Positions 1-8,548 of a stretch of DNA of 64,000 nucleotides are shown in pieces (position 1 is the first letter of the stretch; every line of letters begins with the position of its first letter). Both the position numbers and the translations under genes were made by a program. Source of the stretch: AM-0621 sp964386705 (GTDB lineage: Bacteria; Planctomycetota; Planctomycetia; Planctomycetales; Planctomycetaceae); assembly GCA_964386705.1 (NCBI GenBank), contig CAYLTY010000006.1, positions 1 to 64,000 of the forward strand. The letters run 5' to 3'. The notes under the pieces are model-generated. The model saw only the letters and a list, made by a program, of their open reading frames with translations, made no database searches and was not told where the DNA came from.

Positions 1-820
1 GAAAGTTGGCTCGCCCGGCTGCGAGATTCACTTCGGCTTTGTTCGAGATCGACCACTTGCCGGTGTGTTCATGCAGGAACAGCACATAGGGAGCCAGCAG
101 ACCGGCGGCGATGACTCCCGCTAAGAGCGACTGGCTGAACGTCTTGAAGCTGCGATGTCGCACGAGATCAACGAAGCACCAGAGAGGCAGCACCAGGATG
201 CACTCAGGACGCGTCAGCGCCGCCAGCCCAATGAGAATGCCGTTGGCGAATGCGACTTTCCACGTCCCGGTGTCGGTCAGCCACAGACGGAAACCGAGCA
301 ATGTGAGGAACAGCGCCAGCGGTTCTGACAATGCTCGGTTGGCGAACATCTGGAACGTCGGATTGCAGGCCAGCAGCAGCGCGGCGAGCAACGCGACCAG
401 CCGAGGACTCAATGGCGCGGGCTCGTCTTCGGACTGGAGCAGTTCCGTCATGCGACGCGCGATGTTGTAAATGAGCAGTAGACACAACACCGACGCGGCC
501 ATGCTGATCGACCGCGCGACGATGAACGGGTCCAACTGACCGAAGTGACTGATGAATCCGATCAGCACCGGATAGACGGGCGGGAACCACAATTCGGGTT
601 CACCGAACGGATTCACGAACTCGCCGCGCGTGACGAGGTTCAGTCCGCTGGTGATATAGGCCACTTCGTCCGCGACCGCGACAGATTGCTGACCATGCCA
701 AGTCGCAGCCAGGCATGCGCCAAACAGGATCAGCACGAGAACCAGTATCAGGCGGCTTTCCAGCAGCCGCTGCAGCAGTCGCAGAGATCGAGAGCCAAAC
801 TTGATGGAAGCATCTGTCAT
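1..820 (-). CDS. GT39/ArnT-like membrane glycosyltransferase, N-terminal part (cut by window edge)
   Basis: The frame stays open from an ATG at 820 to the window edge, giving the first 273 residues; an in-frame TAA lies upstream of the ATG. The product is very hydrophobic: a first membrane segment at about residues 23-41, then an extracytoplasmic loop starting with Asp51-Glu52 (VADEVAYI), followed by PPVYPVLIG and further membrane helices. An acidic pair just after the first helix and a PPxYP motif are typical of the PMT/ArnT family (GT39), which transfers sugars from polyprenyl-phosphate donors on the outer face of the membrane. The acceptor cannot be told. The mannose-6-phosphate isomerase gene lies 105 bases upstream on the same strand, so mannosyl transfer is possible but inferred. 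Confidence 0.75.
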   Translation of the reverse strand, partial: MTDASIKFGSRSLRLLQRLLESRLILVLVLILFGACLAATWHGQQSVAVADEVAYITSGLNLVTRGEFVNPFGEPELWFPPVYPVLIGFISHFGQLDPFIVARSISMAASVLCLLLIYNIARRMTELLQSEDEPAPLSPRLVALLAALLLACNPTFQMFANRALSEPLALFLTLLGFRLWLTDTGTWKVAFANGILIGLAALTRPECILVLPLWCFVDLVRHRSFKTFSQSLLAGVIAAGLLAPYVLFLHEHTGKWSISNKAEVNLAAGRANF

Positions 821-925
821 TGTTGAATCAGCCAAACGTTACTCGCCCGGGTCGTTCAGTCGAGAGATGAAGTCGTATGTGTCACGGAATTGCAGGCCCG
901 CATCCGTCACAGCCGTAGACGCTGG

Positions 926-1972
926 TCAGACCAGCTCGAAGTTGCGAGCTTCGAGTGCTCGTGCCGCATGGACTGGCGCTGGCTCCGTCGGCAGGAAGGC
1001 GTCCAGCACGGTGAGTTCTCCATTCGGGACCAGCAGCACGTCATCGCAATCAGCAGGAACCAGAACTGAAGTTCCGAGTTGCAAGGGGATCTGCTCCTCA
1101 CCGCAGGTCAGGTGACCGCTGCCGCTCAGGACGAGCAGAGCATGGAAGCAATCGTGTTCGAGGAGCGGCATCGCAGTCGTGCCCCGATGTCGATGCAGGA
1201 CGAAGTATTCGCAGGCAACGAGTTCTTCCGTTTCGTACCGGGACGTTGCTGATTCTCGCAGCGACACGAGCGACCGCGGCACGACAGGGTTCACCGGCCC
1301 GCGATCAAAGTCTGTGCAGACGAGTGACTCTTCAATGTGCAATTCTCGAGGCTGACCATCGGCGCCAAGCCGCCCCCAATCCGATATCCGGAAGGTCATA
1401 TCGCTCGATTGCTGTACTTCAGCCAGCACGATGCCTTCTCCAATGGCATGTACCGTCCCGGCCGGAATGAAGATGCAATCGCCAGCATGAACCTCGTAAG
1501 CATGCAGGCACTCTTCAACCGTGCCCGCTCGCAGATGTTGTTCAAAACGGAACTGATCAACGTGCAGCTTCAGGCCCGTGAAGACGCGCGCACCGGGCGC
1601 GGCCGAAAGGATCACCCAAGCTTCGGTCTTGCCGTTCTCGCCGGGTTCAAAGGCGCAGACCTGAATATCGCTGGGGTGTACCTGCAGCGACAGCCGATCC
1701 TGAGCATCCAGAAATTTGACGAGCAATGGAAACTGCTTCAGTCCCTGATGTTGCCCAAGCAACTCGGCGTTGTGTTGTTGAATCAGTTCATGCAGCGTCA
1801 GGCCGTCCAACGGGCCGCCGTCGACGACCGACTGGTCGCGGCCGTGATCTGAGAACTCCCAGCTTTCGGCCGAGTCAGCATGCCCGCCGGTTGGTTTGCC
1901 CAGCAACGAGCCCAGTTGAGTCCCGCCCCAGCGGGCTCGTTTGACCAACGGCCGAAAACGCAGAGGTGTCAT
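926..1972 (-). CDS. manA: mannose-6-phosphate isomerase, type I (class I)
   Basis: This 348-residue protein interconverts fructose-6-phosphate and mannose-6-phosphate, supplying mannose for GDP-mannose and polysaccharides. It has the cupin-type type I PMI signature: LQVHPSD near residue 98 with the zinc-binding His, KTEAWV shortly after, GTVHAIG in the central part, and EVQQSSDMTFRISDW. The length matches the shorter bacterial class (about 310-390 residues). It lies upstream of, and on the same strand as, the membrane glycosyltransferase, and is divergent from the lipid-transport operon. The assignment to the family is firm; dual phosphoglucose isomerase activity cannot be excluded from sequence. 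Confidence 0.9.
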   Translation of the reverse strand: MTPLRFRPLVKRARWGGTQLGSLLGKPTGGHADSAESWEFSDHGRDQSVVDGGPLDGLTLHELIQQHNAELLGQHQGLKQFPLLVKFLDAQDRLSLQVHPSDIQVCAFEPGENGKTEAWVILSAAPGARVFTGLKLHVDQFRFEQHLRAGTVEECLHAYEVHAGDCIFIPAGTVHAIGEGIVLAEVQQSSDMTFRISDWGRLGADGQPRELHIEESLVCTDFDRGPVNPVVPRSLVSLRESATSRYETEELVACEYFVLHRHRGTTAMPLLEHDCFHALLVLSGSGHLTCGEEQIPLQLGTSVLVPADCDDVLLVPNGELTVLDAFLPTEPAPVHAARALEARNFELV

Positions 1973-2288
1973 GAAATGCCGGCTCCTCAGGTAATACGGT
2001 TGCGGTCCCGCGTCACAGCGCAGGATTCCCCTTAGAGCTTTACTTCAGACTTGAGGACCGGATGGCTCGGGTTGAACGAGTCTGGTGAGACGCTGCGTTC
2101 TCCGAATGAATTCGAGCAGTGAGTCAGGTCTGACAGGATGCGTCGGATCAGCACCCGCAGCCGTGTTTTGGCGGCTCGCGGGCGTCCGTTGGCAAACTGG
2201 TCTCCCCCCTGAAAATGGATTGAGCTAGGGTGCGGACTCGCGTGGCGGAGCTGCGCACGTTTTCTGGACCTATTTTGACACGGATGTC
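1973..2288. other. divergent intergenic region between manA and the mlaE-like gene
   Basis: This stretch of about 316 bases separates two divergent transcription units and must hold both promoters. I see no open frame with coding character, no strong hairpin and no convincing repeat. The last bases before the mlaE-like ATG have no strong Shine-Dalgarno motif. Confidence 0.5.
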
Positions 2289-3164
2289 ATGTCGACCGGT
2301 ACCGCCTCAACACCTCCAGACACTTTCATTCATAGCCTGGGGCGTTTTGTCATCGACGTCGTTACGGATGTCGGCGACTTGACGCTGTTCACGCTCAACA
2401 TGGTGAGTTGGCTGGTGCGCGGACTGCCCAAACGCGGCGTTCTGATGCGCTGCTTCTATGAAGTCGGCGTACGCAGTTTGCCCGTGGTGCTCGTGACGGG
2501 CCTATTCATCGGCATGGTGTTGGCCATTCAGTCGTACGACCAGTTCCACATGATGCGCATGGAGTCGCGACTCGGCGCCATTATTAATGTGTCGCTGGTG
2601 AAAGAACTGGGGCCGGTGCTGGCGGCGGTGATGCTGGCGGGTCGAGTTGGCGGCGCGATGGCCGCGGAACTCGGCACCATGAAGGTCACCGAACAGATTG
2701 ATGCGCTCCGCGCTCTGGGGGCGAATCCGACTCAATATCTGGTCGTTCCACGATTTCTCGCCTGCTTCCTGCTGATCCCCATGCTGACGGCGTTCGCAGA
2801 TGCGATCGGCGTGCTCGGCGGCTGGTTGCTGAGCGTGACCATGTTGGACATCGACAGCACGTTCTATTGGTACCACTCCAACAAGTACGTGACGATCTAC
2901 GACATCTGTGGCGGCTTAATGAAAAGCATGTTCTTCGGAGCGGCGATTGCCATGATCTCTTGCAATCGCGGCTTCAACTGCGGATCAGGTGCTGAAGGCG
3001 TGGGACGAGCTGCGACCGACTCTTTCGTCCTGTCCTTCGTGGTCATTCTGGGACTGGACTTCTTCCTCGGCCTGGTACTCTCGGCGGGCTATCGAGTGAT
3101 CTACGCCGATGAAGCCGCCAGCGTGATGATTGAAACGCTGCGTTCGATGGGAGGCTTCGTATGA
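2289..3164 (+). CDS. MlaE/YrbE-family ABC transporter permease
   Basis: The 291-residue membrane protein is the permease of an MCE-type phospholipid transporter that moves lipids between inner and outer membranes. Family features are visible: GLFIGMVLAIQ in the first core helix, the conserved cytoplasmic segment VKELGPVLAAVMLAGRVGG, and EIDALRALG-like coupling sequence (here EQIDALRALGANP) that contacts the ATPase. The C-terminal helices follow RGFNCGSGAEGVGRAAT. It has about 30 extra N-terminal residues compared with the usual length of about 260. Its stop overlaps the start of the ATPase gene by four bases (ATGA), so the two are translationally coupled. Confidence 0.92.
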   Translation: MSTGTASTPPDTFIHSLGRFVIDVVTDVGDLTLFTLNMVSWLVRGLPKRGVLMRCFYEVGVRSLPVVLVTGLFIGMVLAIQSYDQFHMMRMESRLGAIINVSLVKELGPVLAAVMLAGRVGGAMAAELGTMKVTEQIDALRALGANPTQYLVVPRFLACFLLIPMLTAFADAIGVLGGWLLSVTMLDIDSTFYWYHSNKYVTIYDICGGLMKSMFFGAAIAMISCNRGFNCGSGAEGVGRAATDSFVLSFVVILGLDFFLGLVLSAGYRVIYADEAASVMIETLRSMGGFV

Positions 3165-4009
3165 CCGCTGTCGCTGCTCGCGAACCTTTCAGTGAACCCT
3201 ACGTTGGAGATGACCCTGGCCGACCGATTCTGGAACTCCGCAACGTCTCTCGTAAGTTTGGGTCGAACTACATCCTGCGCGACATTTCTCTGAAGGTTCG
3301 CGCGGGGGAAACGCTCTGCCTGATCGGCGAAAGCGGCTGCGGCAAAAGCGTCACGATGAAGTTGCTGGTCGGCTTGCTGGCCCCGAGTAATGGCGACGTC
3401 TGCTGGGACGGCGTGTCGATCGTTGGTCGATCTGATGATGAACTCGTGCGCGATCGCTTGCGCTTTGGCTACTTGTTTCAAGGCGCCGCGCTGTTCGACA
3501 GCATGAACGTGTTTGAGAACGTGGCATTCGGACTGCGGCAGAATACGCACATGACGCAGAACTTCATTCATGAGACCGTGCTGGAACGTCTCAAGGAAGT
3601 TGGCCTGCCTCCGTCTGCGGCGTTCAAGATGCCATCGGAACTCTCAGGTGGTATGCGCAAGCGAGTGGGCCTTGCACGAGCATTAGCCCTGATGCCGGAC
3701 ATCATTCTGTACGACGAACCAACAACGGGTCTCGACCCGATCATGACGGACGTCATCAACTCGCTCATCAAGAAGACGCGCGATCGGCGGCCAGTGACGA
3801 GCATCGTGGTAACTCACGAAATGTCGACCGTGCGGAAGGTGGCCGACCGGGTGGTGATGTTCTACCCGCTGACTCGCCTGAAGCCGGACGAGCCACAGAT
3901 TGTCTTTGAGGGCACGCCCGAAGAAGCGTTTACGTCGTCCGACCCGCGTGTGTCGCAGTTCGTGTACGGCGAGGCCGGTGAACGCATGCAGGAACTCGCC
4001 CTGTTGTAA
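3161..4009 (+). CDS. MlaF-like ABC transporter ATP-binding protein
   Basis: The 282-residue ATPase powers the MlaE-type permease encoded just upstream. All ABC motifs are present: Walker A GESGCGKSVT near residue 60, the Q-loop at YLFQGAALFDSMNVFENV, the signature LSGGMRKRVGLARA, Walker B IILYDEPTTGLDP and the switch His in VVTHEM. The segment following the Q-loop (ALFDSMNVFENVAFGLR) is characteristic of the Mla/Ttg2A group rather than of general importers. It overlaps the permease gene by four bases and is followed after 56 bases by the MCE-domain gene. A role in outer-membrane lipid homeostasis is inferred from the family. Confidence 0.93.
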   Translation: MTAVAAREPFSEPYVGDDPGRPILELRNVSRKFGSNYILRDISLKVRAGETLCLIGESGCGKSVTMKLLVGLLAPSNGDVCWDGVSIVGRSDDELVRDRLRFGYLFQGAALFDSMNVFENVAFGLRQNTHMTQNFIHETVLERLKEVGLPPSAAFKMPSELSGGMRKRVGLARALALMPDIILYDEPTTGLDPIMTDVINSLIKKTRDRRPVTSIVVTHEMSTVRKVADRVVMFYPLTRLKPDEPQIVFEGTPEEAFTSSDPRVSQFVYGEAGERMQELALL

Positions 4010-4065
4010 CCGATTCCAATCATCGTCCCTGACATCGATCACTCTTTTCGATCACGAACCTATCT

Positions 4066-5193
4066 ATGAACGATCGCAAATTTCAATTCCGCGTCGGACT
4101 GTTCGTGCTGGCCGCGATGGCCGTGCTGATCGCGATGTTTTTTCAGTTCGGTGAGTTCCGAGCGATGCTCGCGAAACGCTACGACGTGATTACGCACTTC
4201 GAAGCCGCACCCGGCGTGCTGGTCGGATCGCCCGTGCGCATGAACGGCATTCCGATCGGTCAGGTCAAAGAGGTCATGCTGGACAATCAGCGCGGAGGCG
4301 TGCTGGTCATTCTGGCGATCGACGAAAAATATCAACTGCGAGCGGACTCAATCCCGATGCTGCAGCAGTCGCTGCTGGGCGATTCGATTGTCGAGTTCTC
4401 GCCCGGCAAGAGCGACCAGCCGTTCGATCGCAAGAGCGTCGTCGATGGCATGCCCGTCTTTGACCTTACGGAACTGGCTCGTCGCACCGAACGACAACTC
4501 TCGGAAGCGATGATCTCGATGACGGCTACCAGCCGCGAATGGCAACTGGTCGCCCGGAATCTCAACGGCCTCGTCGAAACGAATCGAGGCAATCTGGATA
4601 CGGTCATCGAACGGACCGCTGAGTCGCTCGATGAATTCACGCACACGATGAGCAGCGCCGCGAAGGCGTTTGATAACGCCAACCGCGTGATCGGCGATCC
4701 CGAGACGAATGCTAACTTGAAGAAGGCTCTGGCGGGCCTGCCGGTGCTGGTGAACGAAACTCAGCAGACGATCGTCGCGATGCGCGGCACGGTCGGCACG
4801 ATCAACAACAACCTGAAGAACATTGAGGGGGTCACTCAGCCGCTTGCGAAGCACACGACGTCGATTGTCGTGCGACTGGATCACAGCCTGGCCAATCTGG
4901 AAGCCATGACCGGCGAGTTGCGAACGCTCGCCGAAGTCGCCGGCAAGTCGGACGGCTCGCTGCAACGCATGATGAAGGACCCGAACCTCTATCGCGATCT
5001 GGAACGATCCGCCGCCGCGTTGTCGGTGCTGCTGACGAACCTCGACCCGATTCTCAAGGACATGCGAGTCTTCTCCGACAAAGTCGCGCGGCATCCCGAG
5101 ATTATCGGTGTCGGCGGCGCGTTGCGTCCCAGCACCGGCCTGAAGGACGAAGAAGACGGCGTGCGCCCGGCTGGTTATCAGCGCCGCCAATAG
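4066..5193 (+). CDS. MlaD-like MCE-domain lipid-transport protein
   Basis: The 375-residue protein is the substrate-binding MCE component of the same transporter. An N-terminal anchor (about residues 7-25) is followed by one MCE domain: THFEAAPGVLVGSPVRMNGI, then IGQVKEVML and SLLGDSIVEF, covering about residues 40-120. The remaining 250 residues are polar and helix-prone with coiled-coil character, as in longer MlaD-like proteins that form a needle or tube. MlaD subunits normally form a hexamer in the periplasm on top of MlaE. No MlaB (STAS) or MlaC gene is adjacent. A palindromic repeat lies 20 bases after the stop. Confidence 0.9.
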   Translation: MNDRKFQFRVGLFVLAAMAVLIAMFFQFGEFRAMLAKRYDVITHFEAAPGVLVGSPVRMNGIPIGQVKEVMLDNQRGGVLVILAIDEKYQLRADSIPMLQQSLLGDSIVEFSPGKSDQPFDRKSVVDGMPVFDLTELARRTERQLSEAMISMTATSREWQLVARNLNGLVETNRGNLDTVIERTAESLDEFTHTMSSAAKAFDNANRVIGDPETNANLKKALAGLPVLVNETQQTIVAMRGTVGTINNNLKNIEGVTQPLAKHTTSIVVRLDHSLANLEAMTGELRTLAEVAGKSDGSLQRMMKDPNLYRDLERSAAALSVLLTNLDPILKDMRVFSDKVARHPEIIGVGGALRPSTGLKDEEDGVRPAGYQRRQ

Positions 5194-5212
5194 TCGTTGC
5201 TGCAAACAGCTT

Positions 5213-5268
5213 GTAGGGCGGACAATCCTGTCCGCCTCAGCTTCGACGGACAGGATTGTCCGTCCTAC
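5213..5268. repeat. palindromic REP-like repeat 1
   Basis: Two inverted arms, roughly 5213-5236 and 5245-5268, read GTAGGGCGGACAATCCTGTC and its near-exact complement ending in GTCCGTCCTAC, separated by a short loop. The core GGACAATCCTGTCC is itself nearly palindromic. The element lies in the gap after the MCE gene and before the peptide transporter. The arms could form a stable hairpin and act as a terminator, but it has the look of a dispersed intergenic repeat. Confidence 0.75.
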
Positions 5269-5310
5269 TCGAGATCAAGGCAGGCGGGAAAGGTGACACG
5301 GCTAGCGTCG

Positions 5311-5350
5311 CCCCTCACCCCCGGCCCCTCTCCCCAAAGGGGCGAGGGGA
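5311..5350. repeat. palindromic intergenic repeat 2 (CCCCTC..CCCCAAAGGGG type)
   Basis: The arms CCCCTCTCCCC (5325-5335) and GGGGCGAGGGG (5339-5349) pair around an AAA loop, preceded by CCCCTCACCCCCGG. This pattern is a known kind of dispersed GC-rich intergenic repeat in planctomycete and other genomes (statement from general knowledge). A degraded relative appears to lie at about 10837-10945. Confidence 0.7.
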
Positions 5351-5490
5351 GCTTGCCGCGCGAGAAATCGCGATTGGATCGTCAGCATTCGCTGCCTTGG
5401 TTGGATCGACGAACGCGCGGAACCTCCGTACTTTGCGGGTCGCTCGGTCGTGAATCATCGTCATGACTTTCATTGAGAAAGACGTCTCCC

Positions 5491-7437
5491 ATGAGCAACT
5501 CGCCAGCCGCGTCGGACGATCAAGGCCTCACCGAAATCAAAGATCAGTTCCTCGGTCACCCGCGTGGCTTGTTCGTGCTGTTTTTCGTCGAGATGTGGGA
5601 ACGGTTCTCCTACTACGGCATGCGAGCCTTGCTCATCTTCTATATGACCAAGGGCTTCATGAAGCTGGGCGACAAAGAGGCTTATGGCATCTACGGCGCT
5701 TACACGGCGTTGGTCTACGCGACACCATTCATCGGTGGCATGCTGGCCGACAAGCTGCTCGGCCCGCGGCGCTCCGTGATCCTCGGTGGCATGCTGATGG
5801 CGGCGGGTCACCTGCTGATGACCATCGAAGACAAGAATGCTTTCTCGGTGGCTCTGGCGCTGCTGATCTGCGGCAACGGGTTCTTCAAACCGAACATTTC
5901 GACGATGGTCGGGTCGATGTATCCGCAGGGCAGTTCCAAACGGGACGGCGGCTTCACAATCTTCTACATGGGCATCAATCTCGGGGCCGCGATGTCGCCC
6001 CTGATCTGTGGCTATGTGGGTGAAACCTTCGGGTGGCACTACGGGTTCGGGTTGGCCACTATCGGTATGCTGGCTGGGTTGGCCACGTTCGTAGCGAATC
6101 GCGGGGCTGCTCAGATCCTGATTGGTCTGACTGCGTTGAGTACAGCCGCTGGCATGGCATGGATCGGCAGGAGCGACATGCTGATGCTCGGCGTGAATGC
6201 GCCCGTCGGTATTGGACTCCTGGTGGCGGCTGCTGTTGCTATAGCTGCACTGGCCGGCGGTGGGTTGCCGAGCGATCTCGGTGCTCCCAAAGAACCCGGT
6301 CGCATTTCTGAGCCGCTGTTTCCGGGCTTTCCGCTGTCAAAGGGGTTGGCTGTCTATGTGGGTACCGCACTGGCCGCCGGCGTCTTCGCCTTCCTGGTTC
6401 AATACAAGACCATCGCCGGATACATGCTCAGCTTCTTCGGCGGACTCGCTCTGCTGCTGTTGCTGGTGGATGCTCTGCGAGCCCAGAAAGTGGAACGTGA
6501 ACGACTCTTCGTCGTCATGATCCTGATGTTCTTCTCCATGCTCTTCTGGGCGTTCTTCGAGCAAGCGGGCAGTTCGCTTAACAACTTCGCCGATCGGAAT
6601 GTCGACCGTATTGTCGGGGCAACAGTGCTGACTGAAGCTGATGTCGGGAAGGTGCTACCCGAAGTTCCCGTCACGTCGGCGCTCTGCGGACGCACCATTG
6701 ACGGCAAACTTTGGACACTCACGAAAGTGGAAGAGGCCCAGAACGCTGCGAGCGGTTCCGGCCACGAAGGCGAAGCATCCGGCGAAGTGACGACCGCTAA
6801 ACTGACGAACGTGACCGTAACCAAGGAACTGGTCGGCATGAAAGTTGGCGGCACCGAAATCAAGGCCAGCGTGTTCCAGGCGACGAATCCGATCTGCATC
6901 GTCACGTTCGGTCTGGTGTTCAGCATGATCTGGAGCTTCCTCGGCAAACGCGGCATGGAACCAAACGCTGCCGTGAAGTTTGCTCTCGGCCTGATGCAGC
7001 TCGGTCTCGGATTCGGAGCGTTGTGGCTGGGAGCTGAAGGCGCCACGAACTTCGGTTTCGTGGCCGTCGGCTGGCTGCTGCTCGGCTACTTTCTGCATAC
7101 CACCGGCGAGCTGTGCCTGTCCCCTGTGGGACTTTCGATGGTCACCAAGCTCTCGCCCGCTCGCATGGTGAGCACGGTCATGGGAGCCTGGTTCTTGGCA
7201 ACAGCCTTCTCGAACTTCCTTGCCGGCCTGATCGCCGAGCTCACAGGCGTTGGCCACGGCGAAGGCGGCGGCGAGAACACGATCCCGGTGCCGCTGGAAA
7301 CCGTACATGTCTACGGAGACGTCTTTGGCCAGATCGCCATTGCGGGACTGGCATCAGGAGTCGTGCTGCTGGTCATCTCTCCGCTGTTGGTTCGCTGGAT
7401 GCACGCTGATCCGAAGGGGATGGCGGGCGGTCACTAA
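5491..7437 (+). CDS. POT/PTR2-family proton-dependent peptide transporter
   Basis: I use ATG 5491 (648 residues); the frame also allows an upstream TTG at 5473. The N-terminus carries the POT signature: FVEMWERFSYYGMRALL (the ExxERFxYY motif for proton coupling), then PFIGGMLADKLLGPRRSV, and FFKPNISTMVG with GFTIFYMGINLGA. C-terminal helices contain TTGELCLSPVGLSMVTKLSP, also typical. POT proteins import di- and tripeptides with protons. The protein is about 150 residues longer than usual DtpT-type carriers: between the helices near residues 365 and 475 lies a polar segment of about 100 residues (NVDRIVGATVLTEADVGKVL onward). It is convergent with the EamA gene downstream. Confidence 0.9.
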   Translation: MSNSPAASDDQGLTEIKDQFLGHPRGLFVLFFVEMWERFSYYGMRALLIFYMTKGFMKLGDKEAYGIYGAYTALVYATPFIGGMLADKLLGPRRSVILGGMLMAAGHLLMTIEDKNAFSVALALLICGNGFFKPNISTMVGSMYPQGSSKRDGGFTIFYMGINLGAAMSPLICGYVGETFGWHYGFGLATIGMLAGLATFVANRGAAQILIGLTALSTAAGMAWIGRSDMLMLGVNAPVGIGLLVAAAVAIAALAGGGLPSDLGAPKEPGRISEPLFPGFPLSKGLAVYVGTALAAGVFAFLVQYKTIAGYMLSFFGGLALLLLLVDALRAQKVERERLFVVMILMFFSMLFWAFFEQAGSSLNNFADRNVDRIVGATVLTEADVGKVLPEVPVTSALCGRTIDGKLWTLTKVEEAQNAASGSGHEGEASGEVTTAKLTNVTVTKELVGMKVGGTEIKASVFQATNPICIVTFGLVFSMIWSFLGKRGMEPNAAVKFALGLMQLGLGFGALWLGAEGATNFGFVAVGWLLLGYFLHTTGELCLSPVGLSMVTKLSPARMVSTVMGAWFLATAFSNFLAGLIAELTGVGHGEGGGENTIPVPLETVHVYGDVFGQIAIAGLASGVVLLVISPLLVRWMHADPKGMAGGH

Positions 7438-7470
7438 GTGACTTTGGATCGATCCAGGCGCAAGGATTTG

Positions 7471-7544
7471 AAACACAGAGGAACAGAGACCACTGAGGGG
7501 CCAGAGCGTGGGCTCCCTTTGTGAACTCGGTGCCTGTGTGTTTT
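7471..7544. repeat. degraded inverted repeat of the AACACAGAGG type between convergent genes
   Basis: The left arm starts AAACACAGAGGAACAGAG at 7471 and the right arm, read in reverse complement, starts AAACACACAGGCACCGAG at 7544. The match is imperfect along about 25 positions. It sits between the convergent peptide transporter and EamA genes, so it may serve as a bidirectional terminator. It resembles the 'cacagagg' family of dispersed hairpin elements seen in many environmental bacteria. Confidence 0.5.
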
Positions 7545-7564
7545 CTAGCCTGAGAATCTTGCCG

Positions 7565-8536
7565 TCAGTCTGCGGCATGTGCTGCGGGTTCAGGTGACTG
7601 CCGTTTGGCCAACCACGCGTCGAGCGTGTACTTCATGATCAGCGTGCCGAGGATTAACGCTCCACCGAGCAAGATGCTGGAATCTACTTCCTCGCCCCAG
7701 GCCAGCCAGACCCAGATGGGGTTCAGAATTGGTTCCAGCACCGGGATAAGCGCAGCTTCCGAGCTTTTCACGACTCGGACACTGCGCGCGAACAGCAGGT
7801 AAGGAATCGCCATCTGGACGACTCCTGAGAACGAGATCAGAGCCCACTGAGTCGCACTTAAGTGGTAATCAACAGTCATGGCCCACGGCATGACGAGCAG
7901 GCTGGCGCCAAGTTGGTTCAACGAAATCAACCACATGGAGTCTTCGCGCCGCATCGCCCGCAACGAGACCACGACTCCGCCGTAGAAGACGCCGCTCGCC
8001 AGCCCCAGCACGTTGCCCCAGAACTGATCGGGCGAATGATGCGAGGACACAATCCAGAAAATACCGACCAACGTTCCGGCCAGAGGAATGAGCGTTGTGC
8101 GGTCCAGCCGCTCTTTCAGAACCACCACGCCCATCAATGCCGCCCAGACCGTGCTGGTGAACTGCAGGAAGATCGCAGCGGCTGCTGAGGTCATCGTCAC
8201 CGACAGCACATAAGACACGTTCATCAGCGCGAACGTGGTGACTGTTGGAATCAGACCCCAGCGAAAACGCATGCGTTCACGGGAGACGAGAAACAGAAAG
8301 AACAGTCCCGCGAACAAAGTTCGCAGGCAGGCGAGTAGAGGACCGCGGGCGTTCAACGGGATCTCGGCCAGCGGCGGGCACTTCATCAGCAACCCGCCAA
8401 TGCTCCACAGAATGGAGGCGAGTACCAGCGTGAGCCTCGCTCGCATCAATGCGCCCGGCGCAGGAGCTTCCTCTTCAATCGACGGCAATGACATCTTGTC
8501 TTCTGACGACAGGTCAGGGGCGCTTTCCGGGGCCAT
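7565..8536 (-). CDS. DMT-superfamily transporter with two EamA domains
   Basis: The 323-residue protein has a polar N-terminus of about 28 residues, then about ten hydrophobic helices in two homologous halves. The first half contains FMNVSYVLSVTMTSAAAAIF-like sequence and TSTVWAALMGVVVLKERLD, the second VVKSSEAALIPVLEPILNPI followed by WLAWGEEVDSSILLGGALI. The 'P(V/I)(W/L)..l....GE' pattern at the end of each half is characteristic of EamA exporters of amino acids or metabolites. The substrate is not predictable. It starts 12 bases after the TadG-like gene on the same strand; an alternative start is Met15 (8494). Confidence 0.85.
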   Translation of the reverse strand: MAPESAPDLSSEDKMSLPSIEEEAPAPGALMRARLTLVLASILWSIGGLLMKCPPLAEIPLNARGPLLACLRTLFAGLFFLFLVSRERMRFRWGLIPTVTTFALMNVSYVLSVTMTSAAAAIFLQFTSTVWAALMGVVVLKERLDRTTLIPLAGTLVGIFWIVSSHHSPDQFWGNVLGLASGVFYGGVVVSLRAMRREDSMWLISLNQLGASLLVMPWAMTVDYHLSATQWALISFSGVVQMAIPYLLFARSVRVVKSSEAALIPVLEPILNPIWVWLAWGEEVDSSILLGGALILGTLIMKYTLDAWLAKRQSPEPAAHAAD

Positions 8537-8548
8537 CCGCTCATCGAA

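Noticed and set aside
204..590. Minus-strand frame of 128 codons and a plus-strand frame at 111-470.
   Set aside because: Both are out-of-frame shadows of the glycosyltransferase, whose frame is open from 820 to the window edge and shows membrane helices.
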